Program-made: the position numbers and the translations under genes
DNA from: Shewanella dokdonensis
GTDB taxonomy: Bacteria > Pseudomonadota > Gammaproteobacteria > Enterobacterales > Shewanellaceae
Assembly (NCBI RefSeq): GCF_018394335.1
Contig: NZ_CP074572.1
Span: 2,852,001-2,916,000, forward strand
Direction of reading: 5' to 3'
DNA: 64,000 bases
In this document: in pieces, positions 56,323 to 64,000 of the stretch
Position numbering within the stretch: the first letter of the stretch is position 1
Layout: each line of letters begins with the position of its first letter
Notes under the pieces: generated by a model
What the model was told of the DNA's origin: nothing
The model's input: only the letters and a program-made list of their open reading frames with translations
Databases searched by the model: none

Positions 56323-56361
56323 AAAAACAGCCCGGAAAATCACAGTTTCCGGGCTGTTTTC
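56323..56361 (+). terminator. Terminator of the ubiH-ubiI operon
   Basis: Stem AAAACAGCCCGGAAA / TTTCCGGGCTGTTTT, 15 base pairs with a seven-base loop. Confidence 0.88.
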
Positions 56362-56413
56362 GTTTATAACCGCGCATCTAGGTGAATTATATTCAGGCTA
56401 TTGATTAAAAAAA

Positions 56414-56436
56414 CTAATCCGAAACTTTCGGATTAG
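56414..56436. promoter_or_regulatory. 23-bp perfect palindrome upstream of gcvT
   Basis: CTAATCCGAAA and TTTCGGATTAG are exactly complementary and separated by a single C. A one-base loop cannot form a normal hairpin tip, so a dimeric regulator operator is more likely than a terminator; on the minus strand it is followed by TTTTTTT. It lies about 107 bases before the gcvT start, with a likely -10 (TATACT, about 56469) between. No glycine riboswitch motif is present. Confidence 0.5.
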
Positions 56437-56543
56437 AAATTTCCCATGTATACATCTTTATCACGCAAGGTATACTTTTCCAGCACTTCAAACCGATGTC
56501 AGGTGTGCTAAATACCTGAAGGCCCCGACAGAAAGGGATAACA

Positions 56544-57638
56544 ATGGCTAATAAAACTGTACTCTTTAACAAGCATCTTGAAAGCAATGCCAAGATGGTT
56601 GATTTTCACGGTTGGGACATGCCTCTGCATTATGGTTCCCAGATTGAGGAACACCACGCTGTCCGTAATGACGCCGGTATGTTCGATGTTTCCCACATGA
56701 CAGTGGTAGACGTAACTGGCAATGGTGCCCGTGACTTTTTGCGTTATTTGCTGGCCAATGATGTGGCCAAACTGCAACAGCCTGGTAAAGCCTTGTACAG
56801 CGGCATGCTGAACCAACAGGCCGGGGTGATTGATGACCTGATCACTTATTACCTGAGCGACACCTATTATCGGGTGGTGGTGAACTCCGCTACTCGTGAA
56901 AAAGACCTGGCATGGATCAATGCTCAGGCCAAAGCTTTTGCCGTTGCCATCACCGAACAGCCACAGTTGGCGATGATTGCCGTGCAGGGCCCGAATGCCA
57001 AGGCCAAAGCGGCCACGGTTTTCAGTGATGCCCAAAAAGCCGCCGTTGCTGGCATGAAACCTTTCTTTGGCGTACAGGCAGAGAACCTGTTTATTGCCAC
57101 CACAGGTTACACCGGTGAAGCCGGTTACGAAATCATGGTGCCAGAAAACGAAGCCGCCGCACTGTGGCAAGCACTGAAAGATGCTGGCGTAGCACCTTGT
57201 GGTTTAGGCGCGCGTGATACTCTGCGTCTGGAAGCCGGGATGAATCTTTACGGTCAGGATATGGACGAAACCATCAATCCGCTGGCGGCCAATATGGGCT
57301 GGACCATTGCTTGGGAACCTGCCGACCGTGACTTTATCGGCCGCGCCGCGCTGACTGCCATTAAAGCGCAGGGCAGCGATAAATTAGTGGGTCTAGTGAT
57401 GGAAGAAAAAGGCGTATTGCGCCACGACATGCCAGTATTCTTCACTGATGCGGCAGGTAACGAGCAGCAGGGCGTGATCACCAGTGGTTCCTTCTCGCCC
57501 ACATTAGGCTATTCTATTGCCATGGCACGGGTTCCTGCATCAATCGGGGATTCGGCCGAGGTGGAAATGCGTAAAAAACGCGTAGCAGTTAAAGTGATTG
57601 CGCCCAGCTTTGTGCGCAACGGCAAACAAGCATTCTGA
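56544..57638 (+). CDS. gcvT: Aminomethyltransferase, T protein of the glycine cleavage system
   Basis: Transfers the aminomethyl carbon from H protein to tetrahydrofolate, releasing ammonia. 364 residues as in E. coli. [20 protein letters not shown] (about 15-34) and [16 protein letters not shown] carry the folate site; [12 protein letters not shown] and [22 protein letters not shown] (with the key Asp) follow. Start ATG at 56544 follows AAAGGGAT. First gene of the gcvTHP operon. Confidence 0.95.
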   Translation: MANKTVLFNKHLESNAKMVDFHGWDMPLHYGSQIEEHHAVRNDAGMFDVSHMTVVDVTGNGARDFLRYLLANDVAKLQQPGKALYSGMLNQQAGVIDDLITYYLSDTYYRVVVNSATREKDLAWINAQAKAFAVAITEQPQLAMIAVQGPNAKAKAATVFSDAQKAAVAGMKPFFGVQAENLFIATTGYTGEAGYEIMVPENEAAALWQALKDAGVAPCGLGARDTLRLEAGMNLYGQDMDETINPLAANMGWTIAWEPADRDFIGRAALTAIKAQGSDKLVGLVMEEKGVLRHDMPVFFTDAAGNEQQGVITSGSFSPTLGYSIAMARVPASIGDSAEVEMRKKRVAVKVIAPSFVRNGKQAF

Positions 57639-57661
57639 AACACGGGAAAGGAACAATAAGA

Positions 57662-58051
57662 ATGAGCGATATTCCTAACGAATTACTGTACACATCTTCG
57701 CACGAGTGGGTACGCCAGGAAGCTGATGGCAGCTACACCATCGGTATCACTGAACACGCACAGGAACTGCTGGGCGACATGGTATTTGTAGAGCTGCCAG
57801 AAGTGGGCGATACCATTGATGCCGGTGATGATTGCGCCGTGGCTGAATCTGTAAAAGCCGCATCCGACATCTATGCGCCATTGTCTGGCGAAGTGATTGC
57901 GGTTAACGAAGCACTGGAAGACAGCCCTGAGCTGGTCAACAGTGATGCTTACGGTGATGGCTGGTTCTTCCGCATCAAGCCTTCCGATGCGTCTGAGCTG
58001 GACAACCTGCTGGACGCAGAAGCCTATCAGGCTGTCATCGACGAAGAATAA
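57662..58051 (+). CDS. gcvH: Glycine cleavage system H protein
   Basis: Lipoyl carrier protein of 129 residues that shuttles the aminomethyl group between P and T proteins. The lipoylation Lys lies in [20 protein letters not shown] (about residue 65), the standard motif; the N-terminal [19 protein letters not shown] block is also intact. 23 bases after gcvT, with AAGGAA upstream of the ATG. In the operon with gcvP. Confidence 0.95.
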   Translation: MSDIPNELLYTSSHEWVRQEADGSYTIGITEHAQELLGDMVFVELPEVGDTIDAGDDCAVAESVKAASDIYAPLSGEVIAVNEALEDSPELVNSDAYGDGWFFRIKPSDASELDNLLDAEAYQAVIDEE

Positions 58052-58063
58052 TCGTTGCTGTCA

Positions 58064-58088
58064 ACGAAGCCCTTTTAAGGGCTTCGTG
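58064..58088 (+). terminator. Hairpin between gcvH and gcvP
   Basis: Stem CGAAGCCC / GGGCTTCG with loop TTTTAA, without a T-run. It may stop part of the transcripts or stabilise the gcvTH message, giving unequal amounts of H and P. Confidence 0.45.
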
Positions 58089-58159
58089 CGCTTAAAAAGA
58101 GACCGATACAGCGCCGCCCTACGGCAACATATCGGCGATTACAGAAACTAAGGTTAATC

Positions 58160-61048
58160 ATGACCAAGCAAACCCTCACTCAGCTAGAGCAGCACGATCT
58201 CTTTATCCGCCGCCATATTGGCTCCGATGAGACCCAGCAACAGCAGATGCTGGATTATGTCGGTGCCGAGTCTTTGGACGATTTGACCGCGCAGATAGTC
58301 CCAGGATCGATTCGTCTGAACCGGGAACTGGCACTGGATGACGCTTGTGGCGAAGCCGCCGGTACTGAGTCAATCAAGCTGATTGCTGCTAAGAACAAAG
58401 TGTTCAAAAGTTATATCGGTATGGGCTACTACGGTACTGAAGTGCCAGCGGTTATTCAGCGCAACGTGCTGGAAAACCCCGGTTGGTACACCGCTTACAC
58501 ACCGTATCAACCCGAAATTGCCCAAGGCCGTTTGGAAGCCATTCTTAACTTCCAGCAACTGTCGATGGATTTGACCGGTTTGGATCTGGCCTCCGCCTCA
58601 CTGCTGGATGAAGCCACCGCCGCTGCCGAAGCTATGGCCATGGCTAAGCGTATTTCCAAAGCCAAAAAAGCCAATATCTTTTATGTGGCGGATGATGTAT
58701 TCCCACAAACACTCGACGTGGTGAAAACCCGTGCCGAATGTTTTGGTTTTGAGGTGCTGGTCGGCCCGGCTGACGAAGCCGTTAACCACGAAATTTTTGG
58801 CGCGCTGTTCCAGTACAGCAATAAGCAGGGCGCTATCCGTGATTACACCTCACTGTTTGCCCAACTGCACCAACAGAAAGCCGTTGTTGCCGTCGCTGCT
58901 GACATCATGTCGCTGGTGCTGTTGAAGTCTCCTGGCAGCATGGGCGCAGATATCGCCTTTGGTAACACCCAGCGCTTTGGTGTGCCTATGGGTTACGGTG
59001 GCCCACACGCGGCGTATTTCGTCACTAAAGACGAACATAAACGCTCTATGCCTGGCCGCATCATTGGCGTATCTAAAGATACCCGCGGTAACGTGGCACT
59101 GCGTATGGCAATGCAGACCCGTGAACAGCATATCCGCCGTGAAAAAGCTAACTCCAATATCTGTACGGCGCAGATCCTGCTGGCCAACATGGCATCTTTC
59201 TACGCCGTGTACCATGGCCCCGATGGTCTGAAAACCATCGCTAATCGCATTCATCGGCTGACCGATATTTTGGCTGCCGGACTGCAAGCCAAAGGCGTAA
59301 CACTGCTAAATAGCACTTGGTTCGATACCTTAACATTCAAGGTGGCAGACAAAGACGCGGTTATCGCCCGCGCGCTGGCGGCACAAAGCAACCTGCGTAT
59401 TGATGCCGATGGTGCCCTGGGTGTGAGCCTGGATGAAACCACCACTCGCGCCGATGTTGCTACGCTGTTTGATATCATCCTCGGTACTGGTCACGGGCTG
59501 GATATCACCGCGCTGGATACCGCAATTGTGGCGACGGGCAGCAATTCGATTCCTGCTGCACTACTGCGTGATGACGCCATCCTTACCCATCCGGTGTTTA
59601 ACCGCTATCACAGCGAAACCGAGATGATGCGTTACATCAAGCACCTGGAAAACAAAGATCTGGCGCTGAACCATTCAATGATTTCCCTCGGTTCTTGCAC
59701 CATGAAGCTCAACGCCGCGGTGGAAATGCAACCGATCAGCTGGCCAGAATTTGCTAATCTGCATCCATTCTGCCCACAGGTTCAGGCTGAAGGTTATCAC
59801 GAGCTGGTACAGAACCTGAGTGACTGGCTGGTGGAAATCACCGGTTACGATGCCGTATGTATGCAGCCAAACTCTGGCGCCCAAGGCGAGTACTCTGGCT
59901 TGCTGGCAATTCGTCGATACCATCAATCCCGTGGTGAAGCACACCGTAACGTGTGTCTGATCCCGCAGTCTGCCCACGGCACTAACCCCGCATCCGCTCA
60001 CATGGCGGGCATGCAGGTGGTAGTGGTGGAGTGTGACAAGCAGGGTAACGTGGACATGGACGACCTTCGTGCCAAGGCGAGTGATATGGCCGCCAATCTG
60101 TCCTGCATCATGATCACTTACCCTTCAACGCACGGTGTGTATGAAGAAACCATCCGCGATATCTGCCAAGTGATCCATCAGCACGGTGGTCAGGTGTATC
60201 TCGACGGTGCCAACATGAACGCGCAGGTGGGCATTACCTCACCCGGATTTATCGGCGCTGACGTGTCACACCTCAACCTGCATAAAACCTTTGCTATCCC
60301 GCACGGCGGTGGCGGCCCAGGCATGGGCCCTATCGGTGTCAAAGCACATCTGGCACCGTTCGTTGCTGGTCACAGCGTGGTAAAACTGGGTAAAGCCTGT
60401 GATAACAATGGCGCGGTTGCGGCGGCGCAGTACGGTAGCGCTGGCATCCTGCCCATCAGTTGGATGTACATCAAACTGCTGGGCGCCAAAGGACTGCGGT
60501 TATCCACTCAGAATGCCATGCTCAACGCTAACTATCTGGCGAAGAAGCTGTCTGAGCACTATCCCGTATTGTACCGTGGCCGTAACGACCGCGTGGCACA
60601 CGAATGTATCATCGATTTGCGTCCGCTCAAGGAAGCTTCCGGTGTCACTGAAATGGATATTGCTAAGCGCTTGAACGACTACGGTTTCCATGCGCCAACC
60701 ATGAGCTTCCCAGTCGCGGGTACGCTGATGATTGAGCCAACTGAATCTGAATCAAAAGTGGAACTGGATCGCTTCATCGACGCCATGGTGTCTATCCGTA
60801 GCGAAATCGCTAAAGTTGCAGCCGGTGAATGGCCAGCGGACAATAACCCGCTGCACAACGCACCGCACACCATGGCTGACATCATGGACCCAGCGTTTGA
60901 CGAACGGCCTTACAGTCGTGAATTGGCTGTGTTCCCATGCGATGCCGTGCGTGCCAACAAGTTCTGGCCGACCGTGAATCGTATCGATGACGTGTACGGC
61001 GACCGCAACCTGTTCTGTAGCTGTGTGCCGATGGAAGACTATAAGTAG
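58160..61048 (+). CDS. gcvP: Glycine dehydrogenase (decarboxylating), P protein
   Basis: PLP-dependent decarboxylase of the glycine cleavage complex. 962 residues (E. coli 957), no frame break. The PLP lysine lies in [20 protein letters not shown] (about 704-723). Other blocks are [16 protein letters not shown] (about 92), [14 protein letters not shown] and [15 protein letters not shown]. Start ATG follows AAGG at 58150. Last gene of the operon; followed by a terminator and an AT-rich accessory module. Confidence 0.96.
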   Translation: MTKQTLTQLEQHDLFIRRHIGSDETQQQQMLDYVGAESLDDLTAQIVPGSIRLNRELALDDACGEAAGTESIKLIAAKNKVFKSYIGMGYYGTEVPAVIQRNVLENPGWYTAYTPYQPEIAQGRLEAILNFQQLSMDLTGLDLASASLLDEATAAAEAMAMAKRISKAKKANIFYVADDVFPQTLDVVKTRAECFGFEVLVGPADEAVNHEIFGALFQYSNKQGAIRDYTSLFAQLHQQKAVVAVAADIMSLVLLKSPGSMGADIAFGNTQRFGVPMGYGGPHAAYFVTKDEHKRSMPGRIIGVSKDTRGNVALRMAMQTREQHIRREKANSNICTAQILLANMASFYAVYHGPDGLKTIANRIHRLTDILAAGLQAKGVTLLNSTWFDTLTFKVADKDAVIARALAAQSNLRIDADGALGVSLDETTTRADVATLFDIILGTGHGLDITALDTAIVATGSNSIPAALLRDDAILTHPVFNRYHSETEMMRYIKHLENKDLALNHSMISLGSCTMKLNAAVEMQPISWPEFANLHPFCPQVQAEGYHELVQNLSDWLVEITGYDAVCMQPNSGAQGEYSGLLAIRRYHQSRGEAHRNVCLIPQSAHGTNPASAHMAGMQVVVVECDKQGNVDMDDLRAKASDMAANLSCIMITYPSTHGVYEETIRDICQVIHQHGGQVYLDGANMNAQVGITSPGFIGADVSHLNLHKTFAIPHGGGGPGMGPIGVKAHLAPFVAGHSVVKLGKACDNNGAVAAAQYGSAGILPISWMYIKLLGAKGLRLSTQNAMLNANYLAKKLSEHYPVLYRGRNDRVAHECIIDLRPLKEASGVTEMDIAKRLNDYGFHAPTMSFPVAGTLMIEPTESESKVELDRFIDAMVSIRSEIAKVAAGEWPADNNPLHNAPHTMADIMDPAFDERPYSRELAVFPCDAVRANKFWPTVNRIDDVYGDRNLFCSCVPMEDYK

Positions 61049-61135
61049 CCTGTTCATGGCGACTTAGCCTTGCTAACATGGCGTTTGCATCGGCAGTCAC
61101 GGCATTTAGCTTGGTTGCATAGATTGGATATTTTG

Positions 61136-61163
61136 AAGGCGAACCGAAAGGTTCGCCTTTTTT
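61136..61163 (+). terminator. Terminator of the gcvTHP operon
   Basis: Stem AAGGCGAACC / GGTTCGCCTT closed by GAAA, followed by TTTTTT. Confidence 0.88.
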
Positions 61164-61302
61164 ATCAATTGGCAAATATGTGATATAGATTGCGTTGCTG
61201 AATAGCTACAAAACAGAAATAAGGTTGAATAATTTTAATGTTAACATTAGTTTAAGCATAGATAATGATACAAGGTGTCATCTTGGATAATTGGAACTTG
61301 GT

Positions 61303-62317
61303 ATGGTATATACTTTTACAAAAACAGAGAGAAATAATTTAAAAGCTTCAACCTTTGAGACTAAGTCTCTTTTGTTTTTGGCATCATCTAATAAGAAATA
61401 CAAAGATATTAGCGTATTGACTATCGATTGTTTTAATGATGTGGCAGGTATGAGTGATACTGAAGAATTGTGGGATGTACAAGCTAAAGGAGAGAAGAAT
61501 CTTACACCAATGAAAATTGGTAAATACTTAATTACTCTCTATGAAAATCACATGTCAGAATTCAGCGAGTTCTATAAGGAATTTATTTTCTTTATGCCTA
61601 AACTTGAAGAGAGATATTTGTTCGATTCCTCCTTGTCGAGTTACGGTTTTGATAATTTTAAGGATGAGTATCAGGATAAAATTACTCAAGGACTTTTGTC
61701 CGTTTGTTCTTCCAAACAGCATGTTATGGATGATTTTTTAAAAAAGTGCTTTTTGTTGAAGATAGAACAAATGAAAGCACATATATAAAAGGGATTATGA
61801 AATTTAAATCATCTAAATTAAATGATCAAAACTTTTACTCTGAAATGTTCAAAGAAATAAGGGATAAACAGACAGTTCTTAAGAATTCGTATATTGAAAA
61901 TACCCAAGTGGCTAGACCGAAAGAAGTTCTAAAATTAGCTAGGCATTTAACTAGTCAGGATTTACAGGTTTTTGTTTTAAATAGGTTGGTTGGTGGTGAT
62001 ATTTTTTCAAAAGGAACTCAATCCCATTAAGTTATAGCTCCTTTGTTAATGGGCTAGATGATGAGGAAATTGAGGATCATATTTTTAAACAAAATGCATC
62101 TTTGAGCAAAGCTTTTTTTGATAAAAGTAATCAGAAAAATTTTTGGAAACTATTTGAAAGTATTTTTCTATCATTTTCTGAAGATTCACGGAAGAAAGTT
62201 TCTCAGGTAATTAATGAGTTAGATGAAAAATTAATTGAACGTACAGAGCACATGGATATGGATTCAACTAGGTTTCTAGTTGCAATAGTAAGGGATGGTT
62301 TGATAATTGAAAATTAA
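61303..62317 (+). CDS. Nuclease-like protein of a two-gene defence module, two frameshifts
   Basis: As read, three short frames; adding one A to 61740-61745 and one C to 62023-62025 joins them into one 338-residue protein. The N-terminal domain (about 1-130) has TFETKSLLFLASSNKKYKD, ISVLTIDCFNDVAGMS and LWDVQAKGEKNLTPMKIGKY, an acid...QxK pattern like PD-(D/E)xK or Cap4/DUF4297-type nucleases. The remainder is helical and charged and ends TRFLVAIVRDGLIIEN. It overlaps the ATPase gene by 11 bases. DNA is very AT-rich. A nuclease effector partnered with an SMC-like ATPase is the layout of Lamassu and ABC-three-component systems; the family call is inference from motif pattern and context. Confidence 0.62.
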
Positions 62318-63911
62318 AAAGTTTGCATTCGGAAATGAAATTGAAGCGTTTATTGAAACAAGGCTTAGCGAACGCGTAAATATTATCTTTAGTGATGACA
62401 ATAACAAAGGTAAGACATTGGTATTGCAAGGGATGATGTTTTCATTAGGGAATGAACCAATATTCCCTGCTGGATTTGATTATAAAGACTACTATTTTTA
62501 TATTGAATTTATTCATGATGGGAATTTATTTAGGATATTAAGGAAAAATAATACATTCTCAATAATTAGTGAGAATGGTTTGAGTATTTTTGAATCCACA
62601 TCTGAATTCAAATATTTTTTTGATGAAAATATTTATAAACTGCCAGAAATTGTTCATAGAGAATTACCAAAGTTAGTTGACTTAAGTCTTTTCATACAAA
62701 TGTTTTTTGTCGGTCAGGATAAGCGGGATACTTCTAGTATTTTTAATAGTGGGTATTATAACAAATCAGACTTCATAGATATGTTATTTTCTTTGAAAGG
62801 GGTTTACGGCGGTGAATTATCTAATGAACAGATAACTGAACTTAAGGATAGATTGAAGCAGTTAAGAATAAGTGAGAGAAAACTTGTAAAAGAGATTGAT
62901 CGTTTTAACATTAATAAAGCTGTTCTTGAAAATGTTAAAAAATCAGCAAGTTTTAAAGAGTTCCAAGAGCAAGAGAAATTCCTTAAAGAACTGCATGGAA
63001 GAATTTCAGAAATCAGAAAGAAGAGATATTCTGAAGTTTCTAGGTTGAATAACTATATTAATTTAGAGTTGGAACTTAACTCTCTGAATCGAGCCATTTC
63101 TTTTGGGCGTGTTTCATGCGAGGATTGTGGTAGTGAGAATATTACATATAAGTCAAAAGATATCACTTTTGATATCAGCAATTTAGAGGTTAGGAAATCC
63201 ATTCTAAAATCTCTGAAAGGAACTATAGATTATAAAAAGGAAGCTATTTCTAGAATAGATTATGATTTGTCAAGTTTACAAGAAAAAATGTCGGATAATT
63301 TAGGTAAGGTCTCTCCTACATTAAGAGATGTTATTTTGTTTAGAGATGAGCTTAATGGTACTGGGAAGTTAGATAAAGAACTTCAAGAAAAACAGAGGGA
63401 AATAGAGTTAGTTACTAGGCAGATAAATGAATCAAATGTCAAAAAAGAAGGGGTTTCAGAAAAGCAAAGAAAACTAATTGATGAAATAGTTAAAGTAATG
63501 AATAAAATTTATAGAGTGATTGATGAGGATGGTTTGCAAACATTTCATGATTTGTTTACCAAAAGATCAGTTAATTATTCTGGTAGTGAAGAGCAAGAGT
63601 TCTATTTTTCAAGGGTTTACGCATTGCTTTTAGTTATGAAACACGAGTTTCCAATAGTTATTGATTCATTTAGAGATCGTGAACTGTCTAGTCTAAAAGA
63701 AATGAAAATGATTGACGCTTTTGAGTCATTAGATAATCAGGTTATTATATCTGCGACTCTTAAAAAAGAAGAATATACGAGTGACAAATATGAAACGCAT
63801 GGAGCCATTACAGCCATTGATTATAGTGCCAATGCTAATGGTCGAATTCTATCTGATTCATTCAAGAATGACTTTGTAAGTATTTGCCGTGATTTTGGTG
63901 TGAGATTCTAG
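62307..63911 (+). CDS. SMC/Rad50-like ATPase with zinc-hook-like Cys pair
   Basis: 534-residue ABC/SMC-type ATPase. An unusual P-loop FSDDNNKGKTLVLQG lies at about 28-42; the first Gly of Walker A is missing but NKGKT is kept. Two coiled-coil segments (about 175-255 and 290-400) flank a C-x2-C-G motif (CEDCGSENITYKSKD, about 271), like a small zinc hook. The C-terminal lobe has a signature-like YSGSEEQEFYFSRVYAL, Walker B PIVIDSFRDRELSS (about 450) and a switch segment QVIISATLKKE. It starts at TTG inside the end of the preceding gene, so the two proteins are coupled. Composition is strongly AT-rich. A sensor/ATPase role in a phage-defence pair is inferred. Confidence 0.75.
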   Translation: MKIKKFAFGNEIEAFIETRLSERVNIIFSDDNNKGKTLVLQGMMFSLGNEPIFPAGFDYKDYYFYIEFIHDGNLFRILRKNNTFSIISENGLSIFESTSEFKYFFDENIYKLPEIVHRELPKLVDLSLFIQMFFVGQDKRDTSSIFNSGYYNKSDFIDMLFSLKGVYGGELSNEQITELKDRLKQLRISERKLVKEIDRFNINKAVLENVKKSASFKEFQEQEKFLKELHGRISEIRKKRYSEVSRLNNYINLELELNSLNRAISFGRVSCEDCGSENITYKSKDITFDISNLEVRKSILKSLKGTIDYKKEAISRIDYDLSSLQEKMSDNLGKVSPTLRDVILFRDELNGTGKLDKELQEKQREIELVTRQINESNVKKEGVSEKQRKLIDEIVKVMNKIYRVIDEDGLQTFHDLFTKRSVNYSGSEEQEFYFSRVYALLLVMKHEFPIVIDSFRDRELSSLKEMKMIDAFESLDNQVIISATLKKEEYTSDKYETHGAITAIDYSANANGRILSDSFKNDFVSICRDFGVRF

Positions 63912-64000
63912 CGAATATTTGCATTGAGATCTTTACATGTGTTAGTACAGGTTTGAAAAGTCGCTAATTCGTGGCTGTTTTGAATTTGATAGCGAAATGA
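63912..64000. other. Right edge, no gene seen
   Basis: 89 bases after the ATPase gene. No terminator, RNA or start of a further gene can be supported. Confidence 0.4.

Noticed and set aside
56303..56543. Glycine riboswitch upstream of gcvT
   Set aside because: The conserved glycine aptamer core motifs are not present in the leader; only a terminator, a palindrome and a likely -10 are seen.
1..64000. tRNA, rRNA or CRISPR arrays
   Set aside because: I looked for cloverleaf ends, rRNA cores and regularly spaced repeats and saw none; a tRNAscan-SE and CRISPR finder run would settle this.

Overview
The window looks like the chromosome of a Shewanella-like gammaproteobacterium. The order rpiA / ygfA / 6S RNA / zapA / ygfB / ubiH / ubiI / gcvT-gcvH-gcvP, the xerD-dsbC-recJ string, a srmB-trmN6 pair, nhaD, an S46 peptidase remnant and the AttEFGH-type exporter all fit that group. 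This is inferred from gene content and order; no database search was possible.

Layout. 1-0.9 kb: end-truncated secreted alkaline phosphatase (minus). 1-4.4 kb: AT-rich accessory stretch with a hypothetical gene, a 54-residue membrane protein missed by length cut-offs, and a single OLD-family ATPase/Toprim gene enclosed by two attC-like sites, i.e. an integron-type cassette without a visible integrase. 4.5-8.8 kb: AttE/AttFG/AttH ABC exporter operon (minus). 9.1-15.5 kb: a very large multi-PAS hybrid histidine kinase followed by a REC-HD-GYP response regulator. 15.5-20.9 kb: ygfZ, serA, a YjdF-like membrane protein, a hotdog thioesterase and a catalase. 21-23.4 kb: intergenic repeats around an AT-rich hypothetical gene, then a GDT1-type Mn2+ exporter behind a yybP-ykoY (Mn2+) riboswitch. 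23.4-29.4 kb: aromatic amino acid permease, S46 peptidase remnant, MATE pump, DUF481 outer membrane protein, NhaD. 29.5-35.1 kb: ToxR-like regulator with two membrane proteins, an unknown membrane protein, and a PAS sensor with a degenerate GGDEF end. 35.2-44.6 kb: radical SAM protein, VOC protein, RND efflux pair, SrmB, TrmN6, BrnQ. 44.7-61 kb: the housekeeping block (xerD-dsbC-recJ; rpiA; DUF808 protein; sodC; ygfA-6S-zapA; ygfB-ubiH-ubiI; gcvTHP). 61.3-63.9 kb: an AT-rich two-gene module (nuclease-like protein plus SMC-like ATPase) that looks like a Lamassu/ABC-three-component type defence system.

The main caution is base accuracy. About 26 single-base frameshifts interrupt about 18 genes, many of them housekeeping genes. 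Nearly all lie in homopolymer runs (one base short or long) or in the hexamer GCAGGC, and the proteins continue perfectly in the neighbouring frame. I treat these genes as intact genes with sequence errors, not as pseudogenes, and give whole-gene coordinates with the position of each break. The one convincing real pseudogene is the S46 peptidase fragment.

The two most interesting systems are the cassette-borne OLD nuclease (2.4-4.4 kb) and the two-gene SMC/nuclease module (61.3-63.9 kb), both probably anti-phage.
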